From contig NZ_LT629772.1 of the NCBI RefSeq assembly GCF_900105385.1, forward strand, positions 6,572,001 through 6,636,000: 64,000 nucleotides of DNA, read 5' to 3'. This document shows, in pieces, positions 10,194 through 20,524 of the stretch. Each line of letters starts with the position of its first letter. Position 1 is the stretch's first letter. Position numbers and translations under genes: made by a program. The notes beneath the pieces are model-generated. The model was not told where the DNA came from and made no database searches. It saw only the letters and a list, made by a program, of their open reading frames with translations. This DNA comes from Microlunatus soli (GTDB taxonomy: Bacteria > Actinomycetota > Actinomycetes > Propionibacteriales > Propionibacteriaceae).

Positions 10194-11041
10194 GACGAAC
10201 CGGATCGATGAGACGGCGCCGCGTGTCGGAGTTCACCGGTGGACTGATCTCGCTGCTGGTGGCGCTGGTCGTCTTCATCGTGCCGTTCGCGTTCATCCTG
10301 CTGACGGCATCGAAGAGTACGAAGGAAGCCGCCGAGTTCGACTTCGCCCTGCCCACCCGATGGCAACTGTGGCAGAACATCCTGGACGTCCTGACGACCC
10401 GGGACTTCGTCGTGCTGCGGGCCTTCATCAACAGCACGACGCTGACCGTATTCAGTGTGACGCTGATGGTGGTGTTCGCGGCGATGACCGGCTACGTGCT
10501 GCAGCGTCGGACCTCGCGATGGAACCCGTTCATCAACTTCATGGTGATGGCCGGGCTGATCATCCCGCCGGCCGTGGTGCCGACGATCTGGGTGCTGCAG
10601 TCGTTGGGCATCTTCAAGACCATGTTCGGGATGATCTTGGTCGAAGTGACCTTCGGATTGAGCTTCTCGATCCTGCTCTTCCGGGCCTTCGTCAGCACCA
10701 TTCCGCGTGAGCTCGACGAGGCCGCGATCGTCGATGGGGCCGGGCCGCTGCGACTGTTCTTCACCGTCGTGCTGCCACTGCTCCGGCCGGTGATGATCAC
10801 CGTCATCGTCGTCCAGGCCGTGAACGTCTTCAACGACTTCACCGGGCCGCTGTATTTCCTGCCCGGCGACGAGAACGTCACCGTCCAGCTGACCCTGTAC
10901 AACTTCCAGAGTCAGGCGTTGAACCAGTGGAACCTGCTCTTCGCCGACATCCTGCTGATCACGATCCCGCCGTTGATCATGTACATCTTCTTCAACCGGC
11001 AGATCGTCGCCGGGATGACCTCCGGCGCCGTCAAGGGCTGA
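10190..11041 (+). CDS. Sugar ABC transporter permease (MalG/UgpE type)
   Basis: The 283-aa second permease of the carbohydrate importer. The start overlaps the preceding stop by 4 bp, indicating translational coupling. It has six membrane segments and the EAA loop ELDEAAIVDGAGPLRLFFTV followed by VLPLLRPV, matching CUT1 inner-membrane components. Its C-terminus (FFNRQIVAGMTSGAVKG) is the conserved end of MalG-like proteins. It is the last gene of the operon and ends just before a long hairpin. Confidence 0.94.
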   Translation: MRRTGSMRRRRVSEFTGGLISLLVALVVFIVPFAFILLTASKSTKEAAEFDFALPTRWQLWQNILDVLTTRDFVVLRAFINSTTLTVFSVTLMVVFAAMTGYVLQRRTSRWNPFINFMVMAGLIIPPAVVPTIWVLQSLGIFKTMFGMILVEVTFGLSFSILLFRAFVSTIPRELDEAAIVDGAGPLRLFFTVVLPLLRPVMITVIVVQAVNVFNDFTGPLYFLPGDENVTVQLTLYNFQSQALNQWNLLFADILLITIPPLIMYIFFNRQIVAGMTSGAVKG

Positions 11042-11061
11042 CCTCCCAGCCTCACAACCCA

Positions 11062-11125
11062 GCCGCACCGCTTCCGTACGATCGCACCCTGTGTACGTGG
11101 TGCGAAGGTACGGAAACGGTGCGGC
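11062..11125. terminator. Long hairpin between convergent genes (27-bp arms)
   Basis: Arms 11062-11088 and 11099-11125 pair over 27 bp with three mismatches, around a 10-nt loop. It sits between the convergent sugar permease (ends 11041) and aspS (ends 11145), so it can stop transcription from both sides. Its arms share 19 of 26 positions with the hairpin arm at 50015-50043, suggesting a dispersed repeat family rather than an ordinary terminator. Confidence 0.7.
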
Positions 11126-11144
11126 GATGGAGTGAGGTCCGGGA

Positions 11145-12944
<1,800 letters not shown>

Positions 12945-13008
12945 TGAATCCTCCGTAGCAACGTCTGCGGCCGCGAGTGCGGCGAAACCAACGGCTGCGA
13001 TCCTACGG

Positions 13009-13485
13009 TCATCCCACCGTCGAGGCGAAGCGGGCCAACTCCCGCTCGTAGCCGGCCCGGTCGAAACGGAACGGCGGCAACCCGGCGTAGGTCCAGTCCC
13101 GGTGCGGGTTGGCGAAGTCGTACCAGAAGACCGAGCCGGTATCGACCGTGATCCGGCCGTAGAGCGGCCAGCAGCCGATCGTGCCGCAGCTACAGCCCAG
13201 CAGAACGGTCCGGCCGTCCCATCGGTAGTCGTCCTCCCCCGTCTCCGGCGTCCGGCCGAGAAGGTGGTCTGGCCAGTCCACCTCGGTAGCACTCAGACCG
13301 AGATACTGCCCGGCCAATTCGCGGCCCCCTGATTCCTGCCGTTCCGCCTCCGCGACCCAGTCCCGGAAGTCTCGGCCGCCGACGACGAGCTCCACCGCGT
13401 CGACGCGGGTCCAGTCCAGATCGACGTCCTCCCGCCGCAACGCCAGGACCTCGAAGTGCGCGGCCCACGGCTCGAAGTCGGTCAT
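13009..13485 (-). CDS. Hypothetical protein with [11 protein letters not shown] motif
   Basis: A 158-aa soluble protein of unknown function. The most striking feature is [16 protein letters not shown] around residues 97-112, three closely spaced cysteines that could bind metal or simply be structural. Trp is frequent ([28 protein letters not shown]). There are no membrane segments or signal peptide. It starts 10 bp after the methyltransferase at 13496 ends, suggesting co-transcription. I cannot name the family with certainty. Confidence 0.8.
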   Translation of the reverse strand: MTDFEPWAAHFEVLALRREDVDLDWTRVDAVELVVGGRDFRDWVAEAERQESGGRELAGQYLGLSATEVDWPDHLLGRTPETGEDDYRWDGRTVLLGCSCGTIGCWPLYGRITVDTGSVFWYDFANPHRDWTYAGLPPFRFDRAGYERELARFASTVG

Positions 13486-13495
13486 CTCACCATGA

Positions 13496-14302
13496 TCAGC
13501 GATGGGCGCCGCGATGGCGACTCAATTGGCCGGCGACCACGGTGCCGTCGATCTCGTCGTCGATGATCGTCGAGGCATCGAACCCCGCGGCGGCCAGCAA
13601 TTCCCGATCGATGTCGGCCTGTCCCCGGCCGGTCTCGATGATCAACCAGCCTCCGTCGGTCAGCCACTCCGGCGCCTGTTCGATGATCCGACGGTGGATG
13701 TCGAGTCCGTCGGCTCCTCCGTCCAGCGCGGCGAGCAGTTCATGATCACGGGCCTCGGCCGGCATGAAGGCGATCTCGCCGGTCGGCACGTACGGTGCAT
13801 TCGCGGTGATCATCGCCACCGACCCACGCAGAGCTTGCGGCAGCGGATCGAACAGATCTCCGTGCAGCACCGAGGCTCGTGCCGCCAGGTTGCGTCGGGC
13901 GCAGGAGACGGCGACCGGGTCGATCTCGGTGCAGTACAGCTCCAACGAGCCGACCGAGGTCAGCACGGCCGAGGCGACGGCTCCGACACCGCCGCACAGG
14001 TCGACCAGCACCGAACCCGATCCGCAGCGGTCGGCGGCCGTACGGACCAGCAGCTCGGTCCGCCGGCGGGGCACGAAGACCCCCGGCTCGACCGCGAACC
14101 GCTGCCCGCAGAATTCGGCCCAGCCGACGATCTGCTCCAGCGGAACGCCGGCGATCCGGCGCTCGATCATCTGCTGCAGCGCGGCGGCATCCACCGCTTC
14201 GTTACGCAGCAGGGCCGCCTCGTCCTCGGCGAACACGCAGCCGGCCGCTCGGAGTCGATCGACCACCGGATCGCTGCCGGTGTTGGGATCGGTGTGATTC
14301 AC
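13496..14302 (-). CDS. PrmC/HemK-related protein N5-glutamine methyltransferase-like protein
   Basis: A 268-aa class I SAM-dependent methyltransferase of the PrmC-related family. The N-terminal helical part (VPLEQIVGWAEFCGQRFAVE, then FVPRRRTELLV) matches PrmC. The SAM site is LVDLCGGVGAVASAV. The catalytic NPPY of true PrmC is replaced by NAPY (NAPYVPTGEIAFMPAEARDHE), a difference typical of the related subfamily of unknown substrate. This is therefore probably not the release-factor methyltransferase itself. It is probably co-transcribed with the 158-aa hypothetical. Confidence 0.9.
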   Translation of the reverse strand: MNHTDPNTGSDPVVDRLRAAGCVFAEDEAALLRNEAVDAAALQQMIERRIAGVPLEQIVGWAEFCGQRFAVEPGVFVPRRRTELLVRTAADRCGSGSVLVDLCGGVGAVASAVLTSVGSLELYCTEIDPVAVSCARRNLAARASVLHGDLFDPLPQALRGSVAMITANAPYVPTGEIAFMPAEARDHELLAALDGGADGLDIHRRIIEQAPEWLTDGGWLIIETGRGQADIDRELLAAAGFDASTIIDDEIDGTVVAGQLSRHRGAHR

Positions 14303-14349
14303 TCCGGCGAGCCTATCCCCCTCGACGGACTCGCCGGAGCGAACGGTGA

Positions 14350-15057
14350 TCAGTCGGCCAGCCGCAGCTCAGCCTCGTAGCTGACGTTCTTGATCGCATC
14401 GTCCCCGTCGCCGACCGAGCCGGCCGACTGCTGGACCTCGACGATCCCGAAGCGGTTGCCGTGCAGCATTACCGAGACGCCACCGGTGGCCTTGCCGGTG
14501 TCGCCGTCGATGCTGTCCATCCAGACGTGGTCGCCGTCCTTCAGTGGCCCGTTGTAGAGCTTGCCGTAGTGCCAGTGGCCCTCCGGCTCGGTCTGGCATT
14601 CCTTCAGCGCCGCGACCACCGTGGCGGCGGCAGCCTTGGCCGCGGCCGGTGTCTTGGCCTCGACGATCGCCTCGGTGATCAGGCCGTCGACCTCACCGTC
14701 GGCGTTGGACCAGGTCGATCCGATCGAGGTCAGGTCCTTGTTTCCGGTCAGGGTGTCGAGGGAGTCCTCACCGGTGCAGGCGCTGATGCCGTGCGCTCCG
14801 TACAGGTCGGTGGTCTGCTGGTTGAGCTCGCCGACGTTGTCCTTGAAGCTGCTGAAGTCGCGTCCCTGGATCAGGTTGACGGTGTCGATCGGGTCCGTGC
14901 TCGCCGCGTCGGCAGAATGCAGCCCGAAGCCGCTCAGCCCGACGGCGGCGCCGGCCGCAACGGCCAGCGCCAAGGCTGCGCGGGCGGCGAGTCCCTTCCG
15001 GCCGGCAGCCTGGGCGGAGCCGGACGGCGCGGCGGGACGGGTGGTGTTGGTGGACAT
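14350..15057 (-). CDS. Exported protein of unknown function
   Basis: A 235-aa protein with a Pro/Ala/Arg-rich cytoplasmic start, a hydrophobic export segment (residues ~27-47) and an Ala-Asp-Ala-type cleavage region (HSADAAS). The exterior part has paired cysteines (ISACTGEDS, ALKECQTEP) that could form one disulfide, and a TWSNADGEVDGLITEAIVEAK segment. The layout resembles PknH-like or lipoprotein sensor domains of actinobacteria, but I would not assign it. A GAGGAA Shine-Dalgarno precedes the ATG. It stands alone, divergent from the LssY-domain gene. Confidence 0.8.
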   Translation of the reverse strand: MSTNTTRPAAPSGSAQAAGRKGLAARAALALAVAAGAAVGLSGFGLHSADAASTDPIDTVNLIQGRDFSSFKDNVGELNQQTTDLYGAHGISACTGEDSLDTLTGNKDLTSIGSTWSNADGEVDGLITEAIVEAKTPAAAKAAAATVVAALKECQTEPEGHWHYGKLYNGPLKDGDHVWMDSIDGDTGKATGGVSVMLHGNRFGIVEVQQSAGSVGDGDDAIKNVSYEAELRLAD

Positions 15058-15225
15058 GCTGTGTTCCTCACTCCTCGGTGATCGGCACCCCGCGTGCCGT
15101 CACTTGGAGAGAGTCCGCAGAACACGGTTTGGTTGGACCGGACGGCAAGAATTTTCTGCCGCCGACCGATCCGGGTTCATCGATGGCCCAGGGAAGCGCT
15201 CCGACCGGACCCGTACCATCGTCGG

Positions 15226-16611
15226 GTGACTCAACGCCAGGACGCGCGCTCGGCCACGCGTCGCCGGCCCTACCGGCTGCGACAGCGGATCCCCGAGGCA
15301 GGCCCGATCGACCAGTTCTTCTTCATCATCGCCGGCATCGCCGCGATCTGGTTGACGATCTTCCTGCTCCGGGAGGGGTTCCGGTGGAACTGGTCGAACT
15401 GGCTGTTCTTCATCCTGTTCTGGGCGATGGCTGCCTACCTGACGTTGCCGCGGCTGCATCGGATCCTGTCCGACATCTATGTCCCGAATTACTTCATCGG
15501 CCGGACCCGGACCAGTGACGGCCTGCTCGGTGATCCGATCAACCTCGCCTTCCGCGGCGACGAGCACCAGTTGCACCAGGCGATGCGCAAGGCGGGCTGG
15601 ACGTTGGCCGACGAGATCACCCTGGAGTCGGCCTGGCAGATCATCCGCGCCACACTGACCCGGCGCAGCTACTCCGAGGCGCCGGTGTCACCGCTGCTGC
15701 TGTTCGGTCGGCAACAGGACTTCGCCTATCAACAGGAGGTCGACGGCAGTCCCGGCAAGCGGCATCACGTCCGGTTCTGGCGAACGCCGCAGGACTGGCC
15801 GTTGCCCGGTGGGCATCGGGTCGACTGGTTGGCCGCGGCGACCTACGACCGCGCGGTCGGGGTCAGCCTGTTCACGTTGCAGATCACCCACAAGATCGAC
15901 GCCGACATCGACATCGAACGCGACTACGTCACCGAGTCGATCACCACGACCATCCCGGACACCGAGGTGACGGTCCTGGAGGACTTCACCACCGGCTATC
16001 ACTCCCGCAATGGTGGCGGCGATTCGATCCACACCGACGGCGACCTGCCGATCATCGAATTACCGGACGCCGACGACAGTCCGCTGGAGGGCGAGCGACG
16101 GCAGGAACGGGCGTTGCGGCCCGGCGGTCTGGCCAACGCGCTGGAGGAGACCAAGGCGTCCCGGCGGCGTCCGTTGTCGGTGCTGGCCAGTGCGGCGCTG
16201 GTGCTGGCCGGTGCGGCCGTGCTGATCTCGATCGGGGTGGCCGACTTCATCCGGACCGGCGAGCCGTCCCTGGTCCCGGACAGCGAGTTCTCCGGGCTGG
16301 CCACGATCACCGGTGCGGTGGTGCTGTTGGCCCAGTTGATCTTGATCGTGCTCACCCTGCAGGGCAAGCAGGTGCCCCGATTGATCTTGATGTTCTTCCT
16401 GCTGTTCAGCATCACGGTCGGGTTGGTCGATCACTTCGGCGTGCTGCCGGCCCCGCTCGGGACCAACATCGCCGCTGCCGGGTTGCAGATCGCCGGGTTG
16501 ATGATGCTGTCCAGCAATTCGTCCCGCGAGTACGCGGTCGCTGCCCGGCAGTTGCGGCACGACACCAGGCAGGCGATCACCGACATCAACGACGCCACCC
16601 GGCTGCTCTGA
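15226..16611 (+). CDS. LssY C-terminal-domain membrane protein
   Basis: I choose the GTG at 15226 (461 aa) because the frame upstream reads as non-protein sequence. Two membrane segments near the N-terminus (FFFIIAGIAAIWLTIFLL; WLFFILFWAMAAYLTL) precede a soluble region with hallmarks of the LssY C-terminal domain: DPINLAFRGDEHQLHQAMRKAGW, then RRSYSEAPVSPLLLFGR and RHHVRFWR. About four further membrane helices close the protein, ending in a short cytoplasmic tail. The LssY domain is found next to phosphatase or membrane-trafficking modules, but its biochemical role is unknown. It converges on mraY with only 10 bp between stops. Confidence 0.85.
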   Translation: MTQRQDARSATRRRPYRLRQRIPEAGPIDQFFFIIAGIAAIWLTIFLLREGFRWNWSNWLFFILFWAMAAYLTLPRLHRILSDIYVPNYFIGRTRTSDGLLGDPINLAFRGDEHQLHQAMRKAGWTLADEITLESAWQIIRATLTRRSYSEAPVSPLLLFGRQQDFAYQQEVDGSPGKRHHVRFWRTPQDWPLPGGHRVDWLAAATYDRAVGVSLFTLQITHKIDADIDIERDYVTESITTTIPDTEVTVLEDFTTGYHSRNGGGDSIHTDGDLPIIELPDADDSPLEGERRQERALRPGGLANALEETKASRRRPLSVLASAALVLAGAAVLISIGVADFIRTGEPSLVPDSEFSGLATITGAVVLLAQLILIVLTLQGKQVPRLILMFFLLFSITVGLVDHFGVLPAPLGTNIAAAGLQIAGLMMLSSNSSREYAVAARQLRHDTRQAITDINDATRLL

Positions 16612-16621
16612 GCCGAAGGCG

Positions 16622-17719
16622 TCAGCTACTGAGCCAGCCGAAGTAGAACAGCCCGACACCGACCACCATGAACAATCCGGCCAGGATCCAGAACCGGATC
16701 GTGATCGTGACCTGGTCCCAGCCCTTCAGCTCGAAGTGGTGATGGATCGGACTCATCCGGAAGATCCGGCGTCCGTGGGTGACCTTGAAGTACGCCCGCT
16801 GGATGATCACCGAACCGGTCTCGATGATGTAGAGACCACCGATCACGATCAGCAGCAGCTCGGTGTGGGTCAGGATCGCCAGCGCTCCGAGGGTGCCGCC
16901 GATGGCCAACGAACCGGTGTCGCCCATGAAGACCTGGGCCGGTGAGGCGTTCCACCACAGGAAGCCGACCAGGCTGCCGGCCAGCGCCACCGCCACGATC
17001 GTCAGATCGAGCGGATCGCGGACCTGGAAACAGCCCTCGGCGGTGTCACCGACGTTGTGGCAGGCCTGCTTGAACTGGAAGAACCCGATGAAGATGTACG
17101 CCGACAGCGCCAGGATGGTGGCGCCGGTGGCCAACCCGTCGAGGCCGTCGGTGACGTTGACCGCGTTGGAGACCGAGACGGTCAGCAGGTTGATCCAGAG
17201 CAGATAGAGGACCACTCCGACCACCGGCCCCAGGGCCATCAGATCGAGCCACGGCACGTCCCGGATCACCGAGATCGCGGCGGTCGCCGGGGTCAGCCCG
17301 TTGTCGGGGTCGCGGAATGCGAGGGCGAGCAGGGCGAACGCCGTCGCCACCACCAGCTGGCCGCCGACCTTCTGCCAGCCGGTCAGTCCGAGACTCTGCT
17401 TGCGTCGGGTCTTGGTGAAGTCGTCCAGGAAGCCGACGGCGGCCAGCCCGACCATCATCAGCACGACCAGTAGTCCACTCGCGGTGATCGGCGTACTCGA
17501 TCCGACGACGAGGTGGCCGATGAAGTAGCCGCCGACGGCGCCGATCACGAAGACCAGGCCGCCCATGGTCGGCGTACCCCGCTTGATCTGGTGGGTCGTC
17601 GGGCCGTCGACCCGGATCGGCTGGCCCCACCCGAGCCGGTGCACCAACCTGATGAAGGCGGGCATGGTCAGCAGTGTGAACGCGAGAGCGAACGCTCCCG
17701 CGACGATCAGGGCGATCAC
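16622..17719 (-). CDS. mraY: Phospho-N-acetylmuramoyl-pentapeptide-transferase
   Basis: The 365-aa integral membrane enzyme moves phospho-MurNAc-pentapeptide from UDP to undecaprenyl phosphate, making lipid I for peptidoglycan. All family signatures are intact: [55 protein letters not shown] and the triple-His [12 protein letters not shown]. The GTG start lies at 17719. It is oddly placed: mraY normally lies in the murein/division (dcw) cluster, yet neither neighbour is a mur or fts gene. It is either a relocated sole copy or a second copy. Confidence 0.97.
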   Translation of the reverse strand: MIALIVAGAFALAFTLLTMPAFIRLVHRLGWGQPIRVDGPTTHQIKRGTPTMGGLVFVIGAVGGYFIGHLVVGSSTPITASGLLVVLMMVGLAAVGFLDDFTKTRRKQSLGLTGWQKVGGQLVVATAFALLALAFRDPDNGLTPATAAISVIRDVPWLDLMALGPVVGVVLYLLWINLLTVSVSNAVNVTDGLDGLATGATILALSAYIFIGFFQFKQACHNVGDTAEGCFQVRDPLDLTIVAVALAGSLVGFLWWNASPAQVFMGDTGSLAIGGTLGALAILTHTELLLIVIGGLYIIETGSVIIQRAYFKVTHGRRIFRMSPIHHHFELKGWDQVTITIRFWILAGLFMVVGVGLFYFGWLSS

Positions 17720-17984
17720 CGAGCGGTGCCCCCCATCTCCCCGAACGTGCTCGTGGAGACGTTCACGCCGGTCACGGGAGCGACTCCACCACCGATGCAG
17801 ATATCACGATCCGCGGCCGTGGCAGATGCACACGGCCGCGCGGGCAGGGGTAAGCGGCGTCGCCGCTGGCTTGCGGTCATCTCGGCATAGCGTAGGGCGT
17901 CGGCGCCCGAACCGTGGAACCGCTCGGCCGTGCCGCGGCGACCGTTACCGGTTCGAGTCCGGTCGCACCCGGCGGACGGCTCGT

Positions 17985-18359
17985 TCAGGCACGAACCGAC
18001 GAGGTGCGGAGGACTTCCCAGGTCTCCTCGTCCAACCATTCGGTCTCCATCTCGGCCGCCGCATGGATGTTGACCATCCGGGCCGGACCGTCGCCGGCGA
18101 CGGTGAACTTGTGCGGGGTGCGGGCCGGCGCGACGGCGATGTCGCCGACCCGGGCGTCGACCTGATCTCGGCCGAGCGTGAAGGTCACCGTGCCCTCGAT
18201 GATGATGAAGGTCTCCGAGTACGGGTGCCGATGCAGTGCCGGTCCCTGACCCGGCTGCAGATACTCCAGGAAGAACGAGACGTCGGACTCGTACCCCTTG
18301 CCGATGAACGTGGCCGACTCGCCCTGCCGATCCTGTTCGGAAACCGGAATGAGACCCAT
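17985..18359 (-). CDS. Cupin-domain protein
   Basis: A small single-domain cupin. The two conserved cupin motifs are visible: PGQGPALHRHPYSETFIIIEG (motif 1 with HxH and a Glu) and GDIAVAPARTPHKF (motif 2). The fold can bind a metal through these residues, but the role (sensor, isomerase or storage) cannot be told. I prefer the ATG at 18359 (124 aa, GGGAG 6 nt upstream) over one 39 bp further upstream at 18398 that lacks a good ribosome site. It is followed 265 bp later by mraY with no clear link. Confidence 0.87.
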   Translation of the reverse strand: MGLIPVSEQDRQGESATFIGKGYESDVSFFLEYLQPGQGPALHRHPYSETFIIIEGTVTFTLGRDQVDARVGDIAVAPARTPHKFTVAGDGPARMVNIHAAAEMETEWLDEETWEVLRTSSVRA

Positions 18360-18546
18360 CGGAACTCCCTTGGTCCTGATGACGGGGCCGTCCGCCATCG
18401 ATGTCTGTCCAGCCGTGTCTGATCATCCTGGCCGGGGTTCGCCGACCCTGCAACGGGTTCTGGTCCCCGCCGATTCGCGATCTCAACGGCCGCCCCTGGG
18501 TTCACCGCCGCTCACGGGCCCGCCGGTTGCGGCGATGAGCACGCAT

Positions 18547-19491
18547 TCAGGCGGGAAACAGTTCCGACGACGACAGCGGTCGGTCGGCGGTCAACCGGTC
18601 CAGGCCCCGGGTGGCCAAGGCGAGATAGAAGTCGATGACCTCGATCGGATAAGAGTGTCGGATCGTCCAGTCGACCTGCCGCAGGCTCATGCTCGCCCAC
18701 CAGCGGCGAACCCGTTCGACCGGGGCCGCGGCGAGCCCGTCGAGCACCGGCGCAAGGTCGGCCGGATCCAATGCGCGATAGCCGTCGCGGTGGGCGATCC
18801 CGAAGCTGAGGTCGAAGGTGAGGGTCACCAGGGCGAACCGGCGGTCGCCCCGTCCGATGCCGTCCCAGTCGACCAGCCCGCTGATCCGGCCGGCGTCGTC
18901 CACCAGCACGTTGGCCGGGTGGAAGTCGAGATGGACGAGATCGTCCCCATGCTCCGGCGGTGCGTCCCGGCCGATCTCCCGGATCCGCCCCAACAGCCGA
19001 CGGCTCCGGGCGTCGTAGCCGGAGAGCGTCTCGTGCACACAGAATCCGGGACCACTGGACGTCAGGTGGAGGTTGACCTCCGGCGCCACCGATCCGGTCC
19101 CCGACAGCCCGCGGAGCGTCTCCACGAGGTCGACGAGTTGGACCACCAGGCCGGCGTCGACCCGCTCCGGTGAGCTTCCGGGAAGCCGTTGCTGGATGAT
19201 CGCCCGCTGCTCGCCGAGGTCGACGATCTGCTGATAGTGCGGAGACGGAATGCCGACGGCGGCGACCCGTTCCAGGACCGCCTGTGTCTTCCGGAGTTCT
19301 GAGACCGGTGCGCCGGACCGGGTCAGCACACCGTGCCGGCCGTCCGGCCACGCGACGTAGCCGGCGCCGACCTCACCGGCTGCGGCGCGTCCGGTGAGCC
19401 GTAGTCCGGCGTCGGTGTGACGGTTGACCTCGGCCAGCAACTGCTCGGCGTCCAACGGGGGTACGGGAGGTGGGATCGGGGCGCTGTGCAC
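18547..19491 (-). CDS. Aminoglycoside phosphotransferase (APH)-family kinase
   Basis: A 314-aa protein-kinase-like phosphotransferase. The Brenner motif is VHLDFHPANVLVDD (His-x-Asp...Asn) and the metal-binding DFG equivalent is GLVDWDGIGRGD, both intact, so it should be active. The N-lobe has YVAWPDGRHGVLTR and an IIQQRLPGSSPE hinge. APH-family enzymes phosphorylate antibiotics or small metabolites such as sugars or homoserine; nothing here shows resistance. A second, different APH-family gene follows upstream on the same strand. Confidence 0.9.
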   Translation of the reverse strand: MHSAPIPPPVPPLDAEQLLAEVNRHTDAGLRLTGRAAAGEVGAGYVAWPDGRHGVLTRSGAPVSELRKTQAVLERVAAVGIPSPHYQQIVDLGEQRAIIQQRLPGSSPERVDAGLVVQLVDLVETLRGLSGTGSVAPEVNLHLTSSGPGFCVHETLSGYDARSRRLLGRIREIGRDAPPEHGDDLVHLDFHPANVLVDDAGRISGLVDWDGIGRGDRRFALVTLTFDLSFGIAHRDGYRALDPADLAPVLDGLAAAPVERVRRWWASMSLRQVDWTIRHSYPIEVIDFYLALATRGLDRLTADRPLSSSELFPA

Positions 19492-19598
19492 GACCCGGCA
19501 CGCTACCGGCCGCGACGATCACGGCGCAGCCGGATCGGCCGGCCATCTGGTGGCTGCGTGCTGGATGATCAACAGCGCCGGTGCGCAGCAGGGGCCGC

Positions 19599-20384
19599 TC
19601 ACCGGTCCAGCAGTGCCTCCAGCCGCGTGCTCTGCTCGACGAACTCGTCGTTGCGTCGGTCGCGCTGGGTGGACAGCGTGAAGAACCAGAAGCTGGCGAT
19701 CAGCCGGCGGCACAGCCAGTAGCGGGCAGGGTCGACGTCGAAGCGATCGGCGAGCCGGTCCAGGCCGGTGCCGCGGGTACCGAGATGTTCGGCGAAGTTG
19801 GCCAGTTCGAAGGCCAGATCACTGCGGCCGGCGTCCTCGAAGTCGACCAGCCGGAAGCGGCCGGCGTCGTACAGCATGTTGCCGACCTGCGGATCACCCT
19901 GCCCGAGGATCGGTGGCCGGTCAGCGGTCAGCAGGTCGACCAGTTCACCGCTGCCGATCCACCGGCGGATGCCGAGGTCGACGGCGCGCTGCGGACCGGG
20001 GTCGAGCTCAGGTGTCCGGGCGACCAGGTCACGCCAGGCAGCCGTGGAGTGGAAGTCGATCGGATCGAGTGCCGTCGGCACCGGCACCGACCACAGCTGA
20101 CGCATCGATGCGGCCAGTGCGTCCAGGTGATCATCGGTCCACGGTCCGGTGACCGGCTGCCCCGGTACGACCCGCATCCGCAGCCAGGGTGGTTCGGCGA
20201 GCGGCTCGGCGGCGACCGGCTCGGGTGCCAGCCCCGGCGCGGTCTCGGCGAGGTGTCGCAGTGCACGCCACTCCCGCAGCGGCTCGCCGCGACTCCAGGA
20301 TCGAAACGTCTTGGTGATCAGTTCCCCGTCACGAGTGATCGCGTGCGTGTGCCGTACGGGCGGACCTGCTGCGGCTGTCGTCAT
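19599..20384 (-). CDS. APH/choline-kinase-family phosphotransferase
   Basis: A 261-aa kinase-like protein, counted from the ATG at 20384 (MTTAAAGPP); the frame extends upstream but only as low-complexity Arg-rich sequence. The catalytic loop reads LGQGDPQVGNMLYD, with Gln where most relatives have His before Gly-Asp, and the metal site is LVDFEDAGRSDLAFEL. The catalytic Asp and Asn are present. The N-terminus (TRDGELITKTFRSWSRGEPLREWRAL) fits the ATP-binding lobe. Substrate unknown. It is divergent from the BBE-type oxidase at 20525. Confidence 0.88.
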   Translation of the reverse strand: MTTAAAGPPVRHTHAITRDGELITKTFRSWSRGEPLREWRALRHLAETAPGLAPEPVAAEPLAEPPWLRMRVVPGQPVTGPWTDDHLDALAASMRQLWSVPVPTALDPIDFHSTAAWRDLVARTPELDPGPQRAVDLGIRRWIGSGELVDLLTADRPPILGQGDPQVGNMLYDAGRFRLVDFEDAGRSDLAFELANFAEHLGTRGTGLDRLADRFDVDPARYWLCRRLIASFWFFTLSTQRDRRNDEFVEQSTRLEALLDR

Positions 20385-20524
20385 CGGGCTCCAACGTAGC
20401 GCTGCGTCGGGACGCGTAGCCCGATACGACCGACGACGTAGCCCGATTGCCGCTCGGCTGCCGATGCCCGGACCCCTGGTTCGACGGAACGATCGAGGAC
20501 ATCGCATCAGACCCAGGAGGCGTC

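Noticed and set aside
17939-17975. tRNA-like T-arm (ACCGG-TTCGAGT-CCGGT) followed by CGCACCC
   Set aside because: No matching acceptor 5' strand, D-arm or anticodon arm upstream; only a T-arm-like hairpin, probably by chance.
18547-20384. Aminoglycoside resistance genes
   Set aside because: Two APH-fold kinases are present, but neither shows features of a specific antibiotic kinase and there is no mobile context.
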